Under the pieces are notes generated by a model. That model was not told where the DNA came from, did no database searches, and saw only the letters and a program-made list of their open reading frames with translations. The position numbers and the translations under genes are program-made. Below, piece by piece: positions 26,936-35,248 of a DNA stretch of 64,000 nt. This DNA is from a bacterium (GTDB taxonomy: Bacteria; Chloroflexota; Anaerolineae; Caldilineales; Caldilineaceae): the NCBI GenBank assembly GCA_016124945.1, contig WGMT01000006.1:95814-159813 (forward strand). The letters are read 5' to 3'. The number at the start of each line of letters is the position of its first letter. Positions within the stretch are counted from its first letter, which is position 1.

Positions 26936-28212
26936 GGGTAAAGATCCTTTGGTTGTTTATTGGTGACCGGTGCCTGCAACCGTTTTGCCATGTTCTCCCA
27001 GTTGCGTTTGCCCAGGTACGGATGGGTGATGTCGAGCGGCTGCAAGATGCGCACGAAGGCGGGTAGCCGCGAACGATCGAGTTCTGGATCGACGATGAGG
27101 GGCAGCAGCCGATGTTGGCCGCCCTCGATGCCCTGGGTGGCGTCGACGATGGCGGCGAAGTTGGCCCAAGGATCGTCGAAGTAGCTGGGTGTGAGCACCA
27201 TCACTGTGCGTTTGCAACGCTCCATCACCGCGGGCAGGCCTATTACCATCTCCACCCCCGGCTCAAGGACCTCTGGATCGCCGGCCACGGCCAGGCGTAC
27301 CCCCTTTTCCTGCAAAAACGGAACCAACTCCGTCCACACAAAGCCCAGATCCGGCTCCACCTGGGCGAAGCTGAGAAAAGCATCGTACTCGAAGCCCTCG
27401 TCGTCGGTGGGGATCTTGTCTTCGACGCCGCCCAGGTAGCGCGCCACCGCGAAGCTCTCTTCCATCTCGCCCTTGAAAATTGGGTGCTGCTCTTTGACTT
27501 CTGCGTTCACCCTCGGCCACAGATACTCCCACAGGCGCGCCACGCGGACGGCGCCGTCGTCGCTTTTGACGCCGCCGCGCAGCCCGGCGAGCAGATGCTT
27601 GGTGAAGAGGCTGTTGCGATCCCCCGGCAGCAGATAGGACTTCTCATCGGGCCGCGCCGAGGCAAAGACGATACGCCCGCGTCCTCCTGCCAGCGCTTCG
27701 TAGCCGCCGTCGGACAAGCCCTTGGACAGCCCATCCAGCCCATTCTCGGCGGCATCCTTGACAAAGCCGACGCCGCCGGCATGGCAGCAATCGAGGATTA
27801 CCAGCAGCTTGCGCGCGGGGATCGCCCTGATCCTTTCGGTGAATTCGGCGCTAGAGAGTGCGCTCACGGACAGTTGCCCGGCGCTAGGGACGGCGTCTAC
27901 AGGCAGGATGTATTCACCTGCGCCTTCCCCCGCGGCGATGCGGCCACCGTGCCCCGAAAAGTAGACGGTGACGGTGGATTCGGCGTCAGTACGCTTTGCC
28001 AGATCATCGAGTCCATTGCGTAGCTGCGCCGCCGTGGCATCACCGTCGAGGATCAATGCAACGTTTTCGGCGGGATAGCCGCAGAGAGATGTGTCTTTGA
28101 GCGCGGCGGCCAGATCCTGCGCATCCCATAGCACGTTTTGGGGCAAGGGCGAGACTTTTTGGTAATTGGCAATGCCCACCACCAGGGCATGGGCGTTGGT
28201 CAAGGTTGCCAT
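26932..28212 (-). CDS. Caspase (peptidase C14)-TIR fusion protein
   Basis: 426 residues from the ATG at 28212. Residues about 1-250 are a caspase-like/metacaspase domain. It begins ATLTNAHALVVGIANYQKV, has the catalytic His at 88 in VYFSGHGG and the catalytic Cys at 143 in VILDCCHAGG, so the dyad is complete. Residues about 275-405 form a TIR domain (YDAFLSF, then TVMVLTPSYFDDPWANFAAI). The Glu that NAD-cleaving TIR enzymes need four residues after the conserved Trp is replaced by Ala353. This TIR is therefore more likely a binding module than an enzyme. The start overlaps the lipoprotein stop by one base and the end overlaps the DUF423 gene. Likely a protease recruited through TIR-TIR contact with the membrane TIR protein encoded upstream. 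Frames extending upstream of 28212 run antisense-like through the lipoprotein gene and are rejected. Confidence 0.92.
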   Translation of the reverse strand: MATLTNAHALVVGIANYQKVSPLPQNVLWDAQDLAAALKDTSLCGYPAENVALILDGDATAAQLRNGLDDLAKRTDAESTVTVYFSGHGGRIAAGEGAGEYILPVDAVPSAGQLSVSALSSAEFTERIRAIPARKLLVILDCCHAGGVGFVKDAAENGLDGLSKGLSDGGYEALAGGRGRIVFASARPDEKSYLLPGDRNSLFTKHLLAGLRGGVKSDDGAVRVARLWEYLWPRVNAEVKEQHPIFKGEMEESFAVARYLGGVEDKIPTDDEGFEYDAFLSFAQVEPDLGFVWTELVPFLQEKGVRLAVAGDPEVLEPGVEMVIGLPAVMERCKRTVMVLTPSYFDDPWANFAAIVDATQGIEGGQHRLLPLIVDPELDRSRLPAFVRILQPLDITHPYLGKRNWENMAKRLQAPVTNKQPKDLYP

Positions 28213-29378
28213 TATTCCACCACGATTTGATATTGCTGGGTGAATGGCTGCGAGTAGGAGCCGCCGTAGCCGTCTTCGGTGGGTTGGCTGAAGCGGTAGG
28301 TCACCTGCACGGAGTAGACGCCGGGCGTCAGCGGCGGCAGTTGGGCGCGGCTGTAAACCCAGTAGGATTCCTCGTAGTCGCGGTTGCAGATGGCCTGGGG
28401 CAAGTCGGCGACTGGGTACTGGGCCACGTCGCCTGTGATCTCCTGGCCGTCGATGACAAGGGTGGTGGTGGTGTAAAGTGCGTTGGTTTGGGTGCGTTGC
28501 TGGCCACGGCTGGCCCAAATGCCGTAGATCAGGTCGATGGGCGTGTCGGCGGGTACGGTGATACGGTTGCCACAGGCGGGGCGCAGTACCACTTCGACGG
28601 GGGCGGCGTTGGTCTGGCTGTGGTCGATCTCGAAGCCCCAGAACCAGGTGATGCTGGTGTCGTTGGTGCCGGTGATGACAATGGCGGCGGAGTGGAAGCC
28701 GTTTTCGATGGGTGTGCCTGTCTGTGGCCAGGTGTATCCGAGTTCGGCGAAGCTGGGCGCTGGGCAGTTGGGCTCGTTGCTGCCCCACATGCAGTAGGGC
28801 GCCGTCTCTTCGATGACACGCAACACCGGTTCGCCGCTCGGCCCGGTGATGCCGAAATCGACGGCGATGATGCCGTCGCCGTCCTGTGTGCCCACGGTGT
28901 CGTCGAAGACTTCCACGCGCACGGGCAGGCGCTCACGGAAGATCATGGGATTGGTCACCTGAGCCTGTTCGATGCCAAGCAAGAGGACATTGCGCCCGCC
29001 GTTGCTTTGAATGAATGAGCCGCGCAGCGCCTGATTGCCGTCGCTGCCGTCTACGGGGAAGACAACGGCCGTGATCTGTGTGGGCGTGGAGGTGGGTTGC
29101 TGGGCTGTCGGTGTTGAGACAGGCTGTACCACCTCGGCAGTCGGCGTGGGCGTTGACGTTGGCGGCGCTTCAGTGGCTGTATTCTCGGGCGTTGCAGTCG
29201 GTTGCGCTGTGGCCTCTGGCGGCGCGGCGGCTTGCGCTTCGGCGGTGAGGGTGGCGGCGGCGGCGCGTTCCACGGCCACCTGTGTGGCCACCAGATCCGG
29301 TTCCTCTGCTGGGGGCGCGCCACAGCCCGTCAGGGCGACGACGCAGCAGAACAGTGTGCAGAACAGTAGGTGTTTCAT
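28212..29378 (-). CDS. Exported lipoprotein of the TIR/caspase operon
   Basis: 388 residues from the ATG at 29378, with GGAGG 5 bases upstream. The lipoprotein signal has Cys19 (VALTGC). A Thr/Pro/Ala-rich stalk (about 45-100) follows. The outer domain (about 105-388) is rich in beta structure and has paired cysteines (YCMWGSNEPNC, RPACGN, QAICNRDY). I recognise no family. Its position between two TIR proteins with 1- and 16-base junctions suggests a shared role, for example sensing outside the membrane. That is inference. Confidence 0.8.
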   Translation of the reverse strand: MKHLLFCTLFCCVVALTGCGAPPAEEPDLVATQVAVERAAAATLTAEAQAAAPPEATAQPTATPENTATEAPPTSTPTPTAEVVQPVSTPTAQQPTSTPTQITAVVFPVDGSDGNQALRGSFIQSNGGRNVLLLGIEQAQVTNPMIFRERLPVRVEVFDDTVGTQDGDGIIAVDFGITGPSGEPVLRVIEETAPYCMWGSNEPNCPAPSFAELGYTWPQTGTPIENGFHSAAIVITGTNDTSITWFWGFEIDHSQTNAAPVEVVLRPACGNRITVPADTPIDLIYGIWASRGQQRTQTNALYTTTTLVIDGQEITGDVAQYPVADLPQAICNRDYEESYWVYSRAQLPPLTPGVYSVQVTYRFSQPTEDGYGGSYSQPFTQQYQIVVE

Positions 29379-29394
29379 GTTAGCCTCCAGCATC

Positions 29395-31224
29395 TTAACC
29401 TCCCGTGTTGGCTAGGATCTCTTCGGAAGTGCGTTTGAGCGACAGGCACGACGTCGCCACTTCGGCGGCGTAGAATTCGTCTTCGATCAGGTTGGCGCTT
29501 TGGGCCAGACAGGCGTCGAAAGCGACGACCGCCGCAGCATAGGACGCACGCGCCTCGTTGGCGGCGGCGAGCCTGTCCAACGCCTGGCCGCGTTCGAGGT
29601 AGGAGATCCCGGTAAATTGGTACGCCTGCCCCAGGATGCGGTATTGCTGGGTGGTTTCCAGATGGGCGATGGCGTCTTCGATGGCGGCGATGGCCTGATC
29701 ATGGGTGGCGACGGCTGCCTGGAAGTCGTTCTGCGCATACTCAGCTTCGGCGCGCAGACGCAGCGCGCCCGCTGCGGCAATCGTGGCGATGTCTACGAGC
29801 AGGGGATCACCGCCGGCTTCGGCCATGCGCACCCCTGCTTCATAAGCGGCGAAGGCGGCGGCAAGATCGGGATCGTCCACGCGTTCGGCGGGGGGGCGCA
29901 GTTGCACGCGCCGAAAGTAGACGCCGGCCAGCCCGATCTGGGCGCGGGCGAAATCAGGTTTGAGTTTGAGGGCGCGGCGTAGATTGGTTTCGGCTTCGTC
30001 GAAGTTTTCGAGAAAAAGATGTTCGCGCCCCAGGAAGAGGTAGAGATTTTCTTTGCCCTCTGCTTGATCGCGCCAGCGTGGCAACGACTGTTCGGCCTGC
30101 TCGAAGATGGTCAGCGCCTCGGCGTGGCGGCCCAGTAAACTCTGGCGAATGCCGGCGAGCAGCCAGTAGAGCGCATTGGCGCGCACGGTGACCCGCTCTT
30201 CCAGCGCGCCCGCGGCCAGGGTGTCGCCTGGATCGAAGTTGGCCGGAATCGGAATGGGATCGCCGAACTGGTAACGCCCGATGGTGAGGTTGGATTCGCT
30301 GCCCAGCCGCCGCGGCACGAAGAATTCAATGGTCAACTGCTGCGGGTTGTTGGTGGAAATATGGCCGTAGATGACGGCGTGGGCATTGATTTCCCCGGCC
30401 AGTTCGTCGGCGCTTTCGGCGCGAGCTTCGGCATTGACGCCTTCGATGCGGTTGAGGGCGCTGCCTTTGTCCGTCCACGGCAGGCTGTCGTGCCAGAGGA
30501 GGACGCTGTTGTTGTCGGCGTAGGCGGCGTTCTGACTTTGCAGGCCGTTGAAAATCCAGGCCCCAAGTCGATCCCCTAGATCGCTCTGCCGCTGGGAGCC
30601 GTCTTCGCTGCGTGCGCCGATCTGCGCCACGGCGATGTTGAAGGCGCGTCTCATTTCTGTGGGGCCACGTTGCTGCCAGATCCAGCCGCCGGCCAGGAGC
30701 AGGAGCAGGAGAACGCCGACGCCGATGGCTAACATGCCGCGCAATTCCCACCAGCGTTGACGGGCGTCGGGGATGCGCTCGTAGTGGATTTCGGGAAGGC
30801 GGTTTGTGCCGCGAATGGCACCAATGACGCGATCCAACTGGTCTTCGCGCTGTGCGGCGTCGCGCAGATCGACCCAATGGAGCAGGTCGATACGGGGCGG
30901 GGGATCGCACTCTTCCAACAAAATTGGAATCAGGCGGCGGAAGCGGGCGCCTGGATCGTCGCTTTGGACGAGTAGTGTCTCGAAATTGTCCCAACTGCTG
31001 CCGACATAGGCAGGCGAAAGGACAGCCAGGATATGCCGACTTTGGCGGATCACCCGCTCCGTCTCCTCCAAAACCGGCGCGCCCGGCTCGAAGCTATCGG
31101 CGTCGATGGCGACAGTGAGGTCGGCGGCGCGCAGGCGCGGCAGCAGCCACTCGAAGACCCATTCGGCATCGGGATCGTGGTAACTGATGTAGACGTCGTA
31201 ACGGAACGGCGTGGTTTCGGGCAT
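29395..31224 (-). CDS. TIR domain-transmembrane-TPR protein
   Basis: 609 residues. The N-terminal TIR domain (about 1-140) has FRYDVYISYHDPDAEWVFEW, the SFEPGAP box and HILAVLSPAYVGSSWDNFE, where Glu82 lies four residues after Trp78, as in NAD-hydrolysing TIR enzymes. One membrane helix follows (about 163-184). A middle region (about 190-350) resembles the FlgO/adenylate-cyclase-associated type domain by its position but I cannot name it. The C-terminal half has TPR-like helices (ALTIFEQAEQSLPRWRDQA, NFDEAETNLRRALKLKPDFARA, then further helices to 600). First gene of the operon with the lipoprotein, caspase-TIR and DUF423 genes. TIR faces the cytoplasm only if the N-terminus is inside, which makes the TPR part extracytoplasmic. 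Confidence 0.9.
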   Translation of the reverse strand: MPETTPFRYDVYISYHDPDAEWVFEWLLPRLRAADLTVAIDADSFEPGAPVLEETERVIRQSRHILAVLSPAYVGSSWDNFETLLVQSDDPGARFRRLIPILLEECDPPPRIDLLHWVDLRDAAQREDQLDRVIGAIRGTNRLPEIHYERIPDARQRWWELRGMLAIGVGVLLLLLLAGGWIWQQRGPTEMRRAFNIAVAQIGARSEDGSQRQSDLGDRLGAWIFNGLQSQNAAYADNNSVLLWHDSLPWTDKGSALNRIEGVNAEARAESADELAGEINAHAVIYGHISTNNPQQLTIEFFVPRRLGSESNLTIGRYQFGDPIPIPANFDPGDTLAAGALEERVTVRANALYWLLAGIRQSLLGRHAEALTIFEQAEQSLPRWRDQAEGKENLYLFLGREHLFLENFDEAETNLRRALKLKPDFARAQIGLAGVYFRRVQLRPPAERVDDPDLAAAFAAYEAGVRMAEAGGDPLLVDIATIAAAGALRLRAEAEYAQNDFQAAVATHDQAIAAIEDAIAHLETTQQYRILGQAYQFTGISYLERGQALDRLAAANEARASYAAAVVAFDACLAQSANLIEDEFYAAEVATSCLSLKRTSEEILANTGG

Positions 31225-31263
31225 AGCTCGATGTAAGGTGATAGGGCGTGCGGCGTATCCTCG

Positions 31264-31293
31264 ATTGTAGCACTCTTTTCAGGTGAGGGGCAA
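31264..31293 (-). promoter_or_regulatory. Predicted promoter of the TIR/caspase operon
   Basis: On the minus strand TTGCCC (31288-31293) and TACAAT (31264-31269) are 18 bases apart, about 40 bases before the TIR-TPR start. Consensus match only. Confidence 0.4.
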
Positions 31294-31361
31294 CCGAGGT
31301 TGAAAATCTGCCCAAATGAGCAGACTTTGCAGGCAAATTGTGAGGAGAGGCGACTTGCGCG

Positions 31362-31586
31362 TTACCGGAACAGCCGACCGATGAGGTTGAGTACCACGGT
31401 GAGGACGATGCTGACAACGATCATGGTGCCGCAGGGCATGAAGAGCGAAAAGCCGTCGCGCTGGATCGCGATGTCACCGGGCAGGCGGCCCAGCCCAGGG
31501 ATACGACCGGCCAGAAAGATCACCGCGCCCACCAAAAACAGGACGCCGCCGGCGATCATTAACCATCTTCCCATTTCACCAAACAT
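31362..31586 (-). CDS. DUF2905 family small membrane protein
   Basis: 74 residues from the ATG at 31586 behind GGAGG. Two hydrophobic helices flank the conserved loop GRIPGLGRLPGDIAIQRDGFS, which is diagnostic of DUF2905. Function unknown. A longer upstream reading frame passes through intergenic repeats and is not used. Confidence 0.9.
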   Translation of the reverse strand: MFGEMGRWLMIAGGVLFLVGAVIFLAGRIPGLGRLPGDIAIQRDGFSLFMPCGTMIVVSIVLTVVLNLIGRLFR

Positions 31587-31632
31587 GCTCCCTCCATTTA
31601 AGGGCAGAATTTGATCCACGAAGGCAAACGAG

Positions 31633-31916
31633 GATCCACAAAGTAGAGAAAAGGAAAGACGAGAAAAACTTACCGCAAAGGCGCAAAGAAGAGAGCAGAA
31701 AGGAGCAGAAAGGAGATCCACAGATTACGCGGATTAAAAGGATTTCCAACAGATGAACCTCTGGTCTTAACTCTTTCCTCTGCTCTTTGCGACCTTTGCG
31801 CCTTTGCGGTGAATCTCTCCTTCTGAAATCCTTCAAATCTGTGTAATCTGTGGATCTCTTTTCTTACTTCTGCCTCTTCGTGTATCTTTGTGTATCTTTG
31901 TGTATCTTTGTGGATC
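31633..31916. repeat. Interlocked inverted repeats and 10-bp tandem repeat
   Basis: Three complementary pairs are present: GATCCACAAAG (31633-31643 with 31906-31916), ACCGCAAAGGCGCAAAG (31672-31688 with 31794-31810) and AGATCCACAGATTAC (31714-31728 with 31843-31857). The last two cross, so they cannot form one nested hairpin. A tandem triple TGTATCTTTG runs 31881-31910. No coding capacity is credible here although frames are open. Confidence 0.75.
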
Positions 31917-31932
31917 AAATTGCGATTCTATC

Positions 31933-32655
31933 CTAAGCGTGCCGCGAGAGCCATTGGCGTAGCGCGGGCAGCGGTTGCGCGCCCACGATTTGGTCAACAA
32001 CGCGGCCGTTTTTGAAGATGTAGAGTGTGGGGATGCTCATAATTCCGAACCGTTGCGGCGTGCGCGGGTTCTGATCAATGTTGAGCTTTGCCACGACGGC
32101 GCGCCCGGCGAATTCTTGTGCCAGCCGTTCGAGGCTGGGCGCAATCGTGCGGCAAGGACCACACCACTCGGCCCAAAAATCGACCAACACCGGCAGATCA
32201 CTGTTGATTGCCTGCTCGAAGGTGGCATCGGTGAGGTGGACAGGCGCGCCTGGTGCTTGTCGGCTGTGTCCATTCCCGTTGTGACCTTTGGCTTTCGGCC
32301 CTGTCTGTGTCGTCTGCGGGCGAGGCGCGCCTTCGACAAGGTGACGAAGCCAGGAGCGCAGCGTCTCCTCGGTCAACGGGCCGGGGACGGTGGCGACGGC
32401 GCGCTGATCTTTGACGAAGACGAAACTGGGCGCTTGCTTGACGTCGAAGCGGCTCATCAGCGCGGCTTCGTCTTGGGCGTTGACCTTGGCGAGAAGGGCG
32501 CGCCCGGCGAAGTCGACGGCAAGCGTTTCGAGGATCATGGGATCGTCCTCGACGGTGGATTGGGGGCTCCAAAAGGCCAGCACCACCGGCACCCCGGCCC
32601 CTAAAACACGGTCGATGCTTGATTGATTTGTGTGGATTACGGCTTTGATTGCCAT
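31933..32655 (-). CDS. Double thioredoxin-domain protein
   Basis: 240 residues. The N-terminal domain (about 1-108) has a thioredoxin fold pattern (VPVVLAFWSPQS, RFDVKQAPSFVFVKD with the cis-Pro) but no CxxC. The linker is KAKGHNGNGHSRQ. The C-terminal domain (about 135-240) is a full thioredoxin with LVDFWAEWCGPCRTIAPSLE and FGIMSIPTLYIFKNG. The active domain should reduce protein disulfides in the cytoplasm; no signal peptide is seen. The inactive one may bind substrate. Single gene. Confidence 0.9.
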   Translation of the reverse strand: MAIKAVIHTNQSSIDRVLGAGVPVVLAFWSPQSTVEDDPMILETLAVDFAGRALLAKVNAQDEAALMSRFDVKQAPSFVFVKDQRAVATVPGPLTEETLRSWLRHLVEGAPRPQTTQTGPKAKGHNGNGHSRQAPGAPVHLTDATFEQAINSDLPVLVDFWAEWCGPCRTIAPSLERLAQEFAGRAVVAKLNIDQNPRTPQRFGIMSIPTLYIFKNGRVVDQIVGAQPLPALRQWLSRHA

Positions 32656-32765
32656 TTTGCAACATCCTTTTTCTGCCTGACAGTGTAAATTTCCATTGAG
32701 GCGTACAATATCAGGTCAATGTTCAAGGTTGCGCAAGCGAAGCGTTAGCACTCTATTTGCGGAGC

Positions 32766-32810
32766 TTGACGCATGAATCTGGGGGCAGTACAATGTTGTA
32801 CAACTTGTAC
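32766..32810 (+). promoter_or_regulatory. Promoter and overlapping operator of the Phd/MazF-type module
   Basis: TTGACG (32766-32771) and TACAAT (32789-32794) have 17-base spacing. Two overlapping perfect palindromes, GTACAATGTTGTAC (32788-32801) and GTACAACTTGTAC (32798-32810), cover the -10 box and the start region. They contain a TGTACA core, the core bound by YefM-type antitoxins in the known yefM-yoeB system. Autorepression by the antitoxin gene 17 bases downstream is likely. Confidence 0.65.
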
Positions 32811-32826
32811 GTTCCAGGAGATTTCT

Positions 32827-33123
32827 ATGACAGTCGAAACGTTTGATAGCAACGAAGCAAGGGCCCATTGGCGCAATCTACTCGATCTGGCACAAACACA
32901 AGACACCGATATCGTTATCACACGTTACAACAAACCGGTCGTTGCGATGGTCTCGTATGAGGATTATGTCTCTGTCCAAGAGGAATTGAACCGGCAGCGA
33001 CGCATCCGCCGTACCCAACGTCGGCTTGATGCGGAAGCACGCGCAACCATGTTTGCTACTGAACAGGTCCTGGCGCGGGAGTGGGACACACCTGAAGAGG
33101 ACGAAGCATGGAAAGACCTGTAA
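32827..33123 (+). CDS. Phd/YefM-family antitoxin
   Basis: 98 residues from the ATG at 32827 behind CAGGAG. The N-terminal Phd/YefM fold is clear: TFDSNEARAHWRNLLDLAQ, then DIVITRYNKPVVAMVSYEDY. The C-terminal half is charged and Arg/Glu-rich, the usual toxin-binding tail. It overlaps the downstream toxin start by 16 bases. A YefM-like antitoxin with a MazF-like toxin is a mixed but known type of pairing. Confidence 0.9.
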   Translation: MTVETFDSNEARAHWRNLLDLAQTQDTDIVITRYNKPVVAMVSYEDYVSVQEELNRQRRIRRTQRRLDAEARATMFATEQVLAREWDTPEEDEAWKDL

Positions 33124-33440
33124 AGGGTGATGTTGTCGTTTTGCCCTTTCCTTTTGCAGACCTTAGTGCCAATAAGCGTCGCCCGGCGCTTGTGCTTGCC
33201 ACCCTGTCTACACACAATAATGTGATCCTCTGTATGATCACAAGTAGAATAACCCGCGATGGCAGCGCCGTTGGTATTACCAGCGCGGATTTTGTCAGTG
33301 GCGGACTGCCCCAAGACAGCAATGTCCGCCCAAATCGGTTATTCACTGCCGATGCTGCCCTCATTCAGAGAGTGGCGGGGCGTCTTTCTGAAGACAAACT
33401 CACCTCAGTCATCGACGAAGTCATTCGTATCCTTAAGTAG
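33108..33440 (+). CDS. MazF/PemK-family toxin
   Basis: 110 residues. Motifs GDVVVLPFPFADLSANKRRPALVLAT and the late VRPNRLFTADAALIQRVAGRLS are typical of the PemK/MazF endoribonuclease family, which cleaves mRNA at short sites. The length is normal and nothing appears missing. It starts inside the antitoxin gene. Confidence 0.92.
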   Translation: MERPVKGDVVVLPFPFADLSANKRRPALVLATLSTHNNVILCMITSRITRDGSAVGITSADFVSGGLPQDSNVRPNRLFTADAALIQRVAGRLSEDKLTSVIDEVIRILK

Positions 33441-33442
33441 AG

Positions 33443-35215
33443 TCAATTCCCAATCCAAAACGTGTATAGATCATCCAACGGCAGATCCGTGTGGCGTGCG
33501 AACGCTGCCATGAGATCAGCAGCATAGACGATCCCGTAACGGTGGGTGTCGGCGTAATCGCGCAGCGCGGCGAAGAAGGCTTCGTCGCCCATGCGTTCGC
33601 GCACAGCGTGGAAGAAGAGCGGCCCTTTGCTGTAGACAATATTGATGTAGTTGGAGATGTCGAAATCAGAGACCGGCCCCGCCACAGGACGGTCGATCCC
33701 CAGGTTCTGGGCCACCTGGTAGCGGTAGCGGAAATCGTTGTTCATAATGGCATTGGCCATCTCCGTCCAGCCGATTTCCTCGAAGTAGAGGTAGTAGGCA
33801 TAGTTGGACAGAGATTCGTCGAGCCACGGATCGTCCGGCTGATCGTTGCCCAGCAGGTTGTACCACCATTGGTGCGCCATCTCGTGGACCACCGCCTCGG
33901 CGTAAGCGCCGCCAGCTTCGCCGTAAAAACGATTGGCGATGGCAATCACGCCCGGGTATTCCAGGCCAAAGCCCGTGGTAGGCATGGCGATTACGTCCAT
34001 TTCCTTGTAGGGGTATTCGCCGAACATCCGGTTGAAGACGGCAAGTGATCCGGTGGCATAGTTTAGTGCCGTAGTGGCCCCGGTTAGGCCGTTGTCAAGG
34101 AAGTAACTGTTGACGATGATGTCGTCTACGGTGTCGGTGATGAATTGATAGCGGGTGCTGGATGCGGCGTAAAAGGCACGCACCGGTCCTGCAATGATAT
34201 GCCAGGTATCGGTGCCGTCGCCGTTGTTGCTACGATCAATCGTAGAGCCTGAAGCAACCACTTCTTGATCAGCGGGCACGGTCAATTGGACGTGGTAGTA
34301 GGCCGTATCGGTAAAGGTGGAATCGCCGAAGGTTTGGGTAATGCCCAGGTTCCAACCGTTCTGATCATAAACGGCCAGTGTGGGGTAAAAGGCGGCCATG
34401 TCGTAAACGCCTTGGAAGAAGCCGTAAAGCCCTGAGCCGGCTGAGCCTGGGCGCACCGTGGTGGGCATGGTCACAAAGAACCAGAGTGTCATGTCTACCG
34501 CTTCGCCTGGTTCCAGTGGATCGGCCAGCGGAATGCGCAACGCTGAGTTGCCATATTCAAGGGTTGGCGTCACCAGTTGGCTGTCTACAATGACGCGGTT
34601 GACGGTGGCCGATCCTTCGTAGGCGGGCAGGTTGGGGTAAAGCCGAAAGTAGACTTCGTTGAGCGGTTCGCTTTCTTGATTGGTGTAGCGAACGCGTTGG
34701 ATACCGGTGATGATGGGTGTCTCATCAGGAATGAGCATGGCCTGAATAAAGTAGTGCGGCGCGTCGGGGACAGCGTCCACCTCGTCTACGTACTGTGGGC
34801 GTAGGTTCTGGCTGTAGATCGATCTGTCTTGTAGATCGACGACAGGTGTGGGGAAGGGCGGTTCGGGCAACGGCGGTGTCGGCGTAAGCGTTGGCGTAGG
34901 CGTTGCGATTGCTTCTACTGTAGGCGTGGCAGTGGCTATTGCGTCTATCGGTGTGGGGGTGGCGCGTTGCCAAAACGATCGCCAGAAATTCTGCATCGTG
35001 TTCGGTGTAGGCCCCGGCGTGCTCTGGGCTGCCACTTGCGCCGAGAGGCTCGCTAATTGCTGTTCTCCTTGCGCCTCGGCTTGGGTTGATCTATCGATGG
35101 GTGACAACAATCGAAATGCGCCAAATCCTAGTACGATGACGGCCGTCAGCCAAAGTGCTGTCAAGCCGATGAGTAGGGCGCGTGGCGGTTGTCTGTCCTT
35201 CGAATGGCGGCCCAT
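33443..35215 (-). CDS. Membrane-anchored M1-family-like metallopeptidase
   Basis: 590 residues from the ATG at 35215 (GGAGG 4 bases upstream). An N-terminal membrane helix (about 14-38), then a Pro/Thr-rich linker (about 75-105). The extracytoplasmic catalytic part has HEMAHQWWYN at about residue 443 with the third zinc ligand Glu in WLDESLSNYAYYLYFEE, the gluzincin pattern of M1 aminopeptidases. It ends in a helical region (ERMGDEAFFAALRDYADTH). It likely trims peptides outside the cell. It lies 21 bases after the DnaJ-like gene, so it may be read from the dnaK transcript. Confidence 0.88.
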   Translation of the reverse strand: MGRHSKDRQPPRALLIGLTALWLTAVIVLGFGAFRLLSPIDRSTQAEAQGEQQLASLSAQVAAQSTPGPTPNTMQNFWRSFWQRATPTPIDAIATATPTVEAIATPTPTLTPTPPLPEPPFPTPVVDLQDRSIYSQNLRPQYVDEVDAVPDAPHYFIQAMLIPDETPIITGIQRVRYTNQESEPLNEVYFRLYPNLPAYEGSATVNRVIVDSQLVTPTLEYGNSALRIPLADPLEPGEAVDMTLWFFVTMPTTVRPGSAGSGLYGFFQGVYDMAAFYPTLAVYDQNGWNLGITQTFGDSTFTDTAYYHVQLTVPADQEVVASGSTIDRSNNGDGTDTWHIIAGPVRAFYAASSTRYQFITDTVDDIIVNSYFLDNGLTGATTALNYATGSLAVFNRMFGEYPYKEMDVIAMPTTGFGLEYPGVIAIANRFYGEAGGAYAEAVVHEMAHQWWYNLLGNDQPDDPWLDESLSNYAYYLYFEEIGWTEMANAIMNNDFRYRYQVAQNLGIDRPVAGPVSDFDISNYINIVYSKGPLFFHAVRERMGDEAFFAALRDYADTHRYGIVYAADLMAAFARHTDLPLDDLYTFWIGN

Positions 35216-35248
35216 GGTTCCTCCCAATCCTGGCTCATTCTACACTTG

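Noticed and set aside
26932..28788. Upstream extension of the caspase-TIR gene to 618 codons
   Set aside because: The extra part is an out-of-frame reading of the lipoprotein gene and is Arg/His-rich nonsense.
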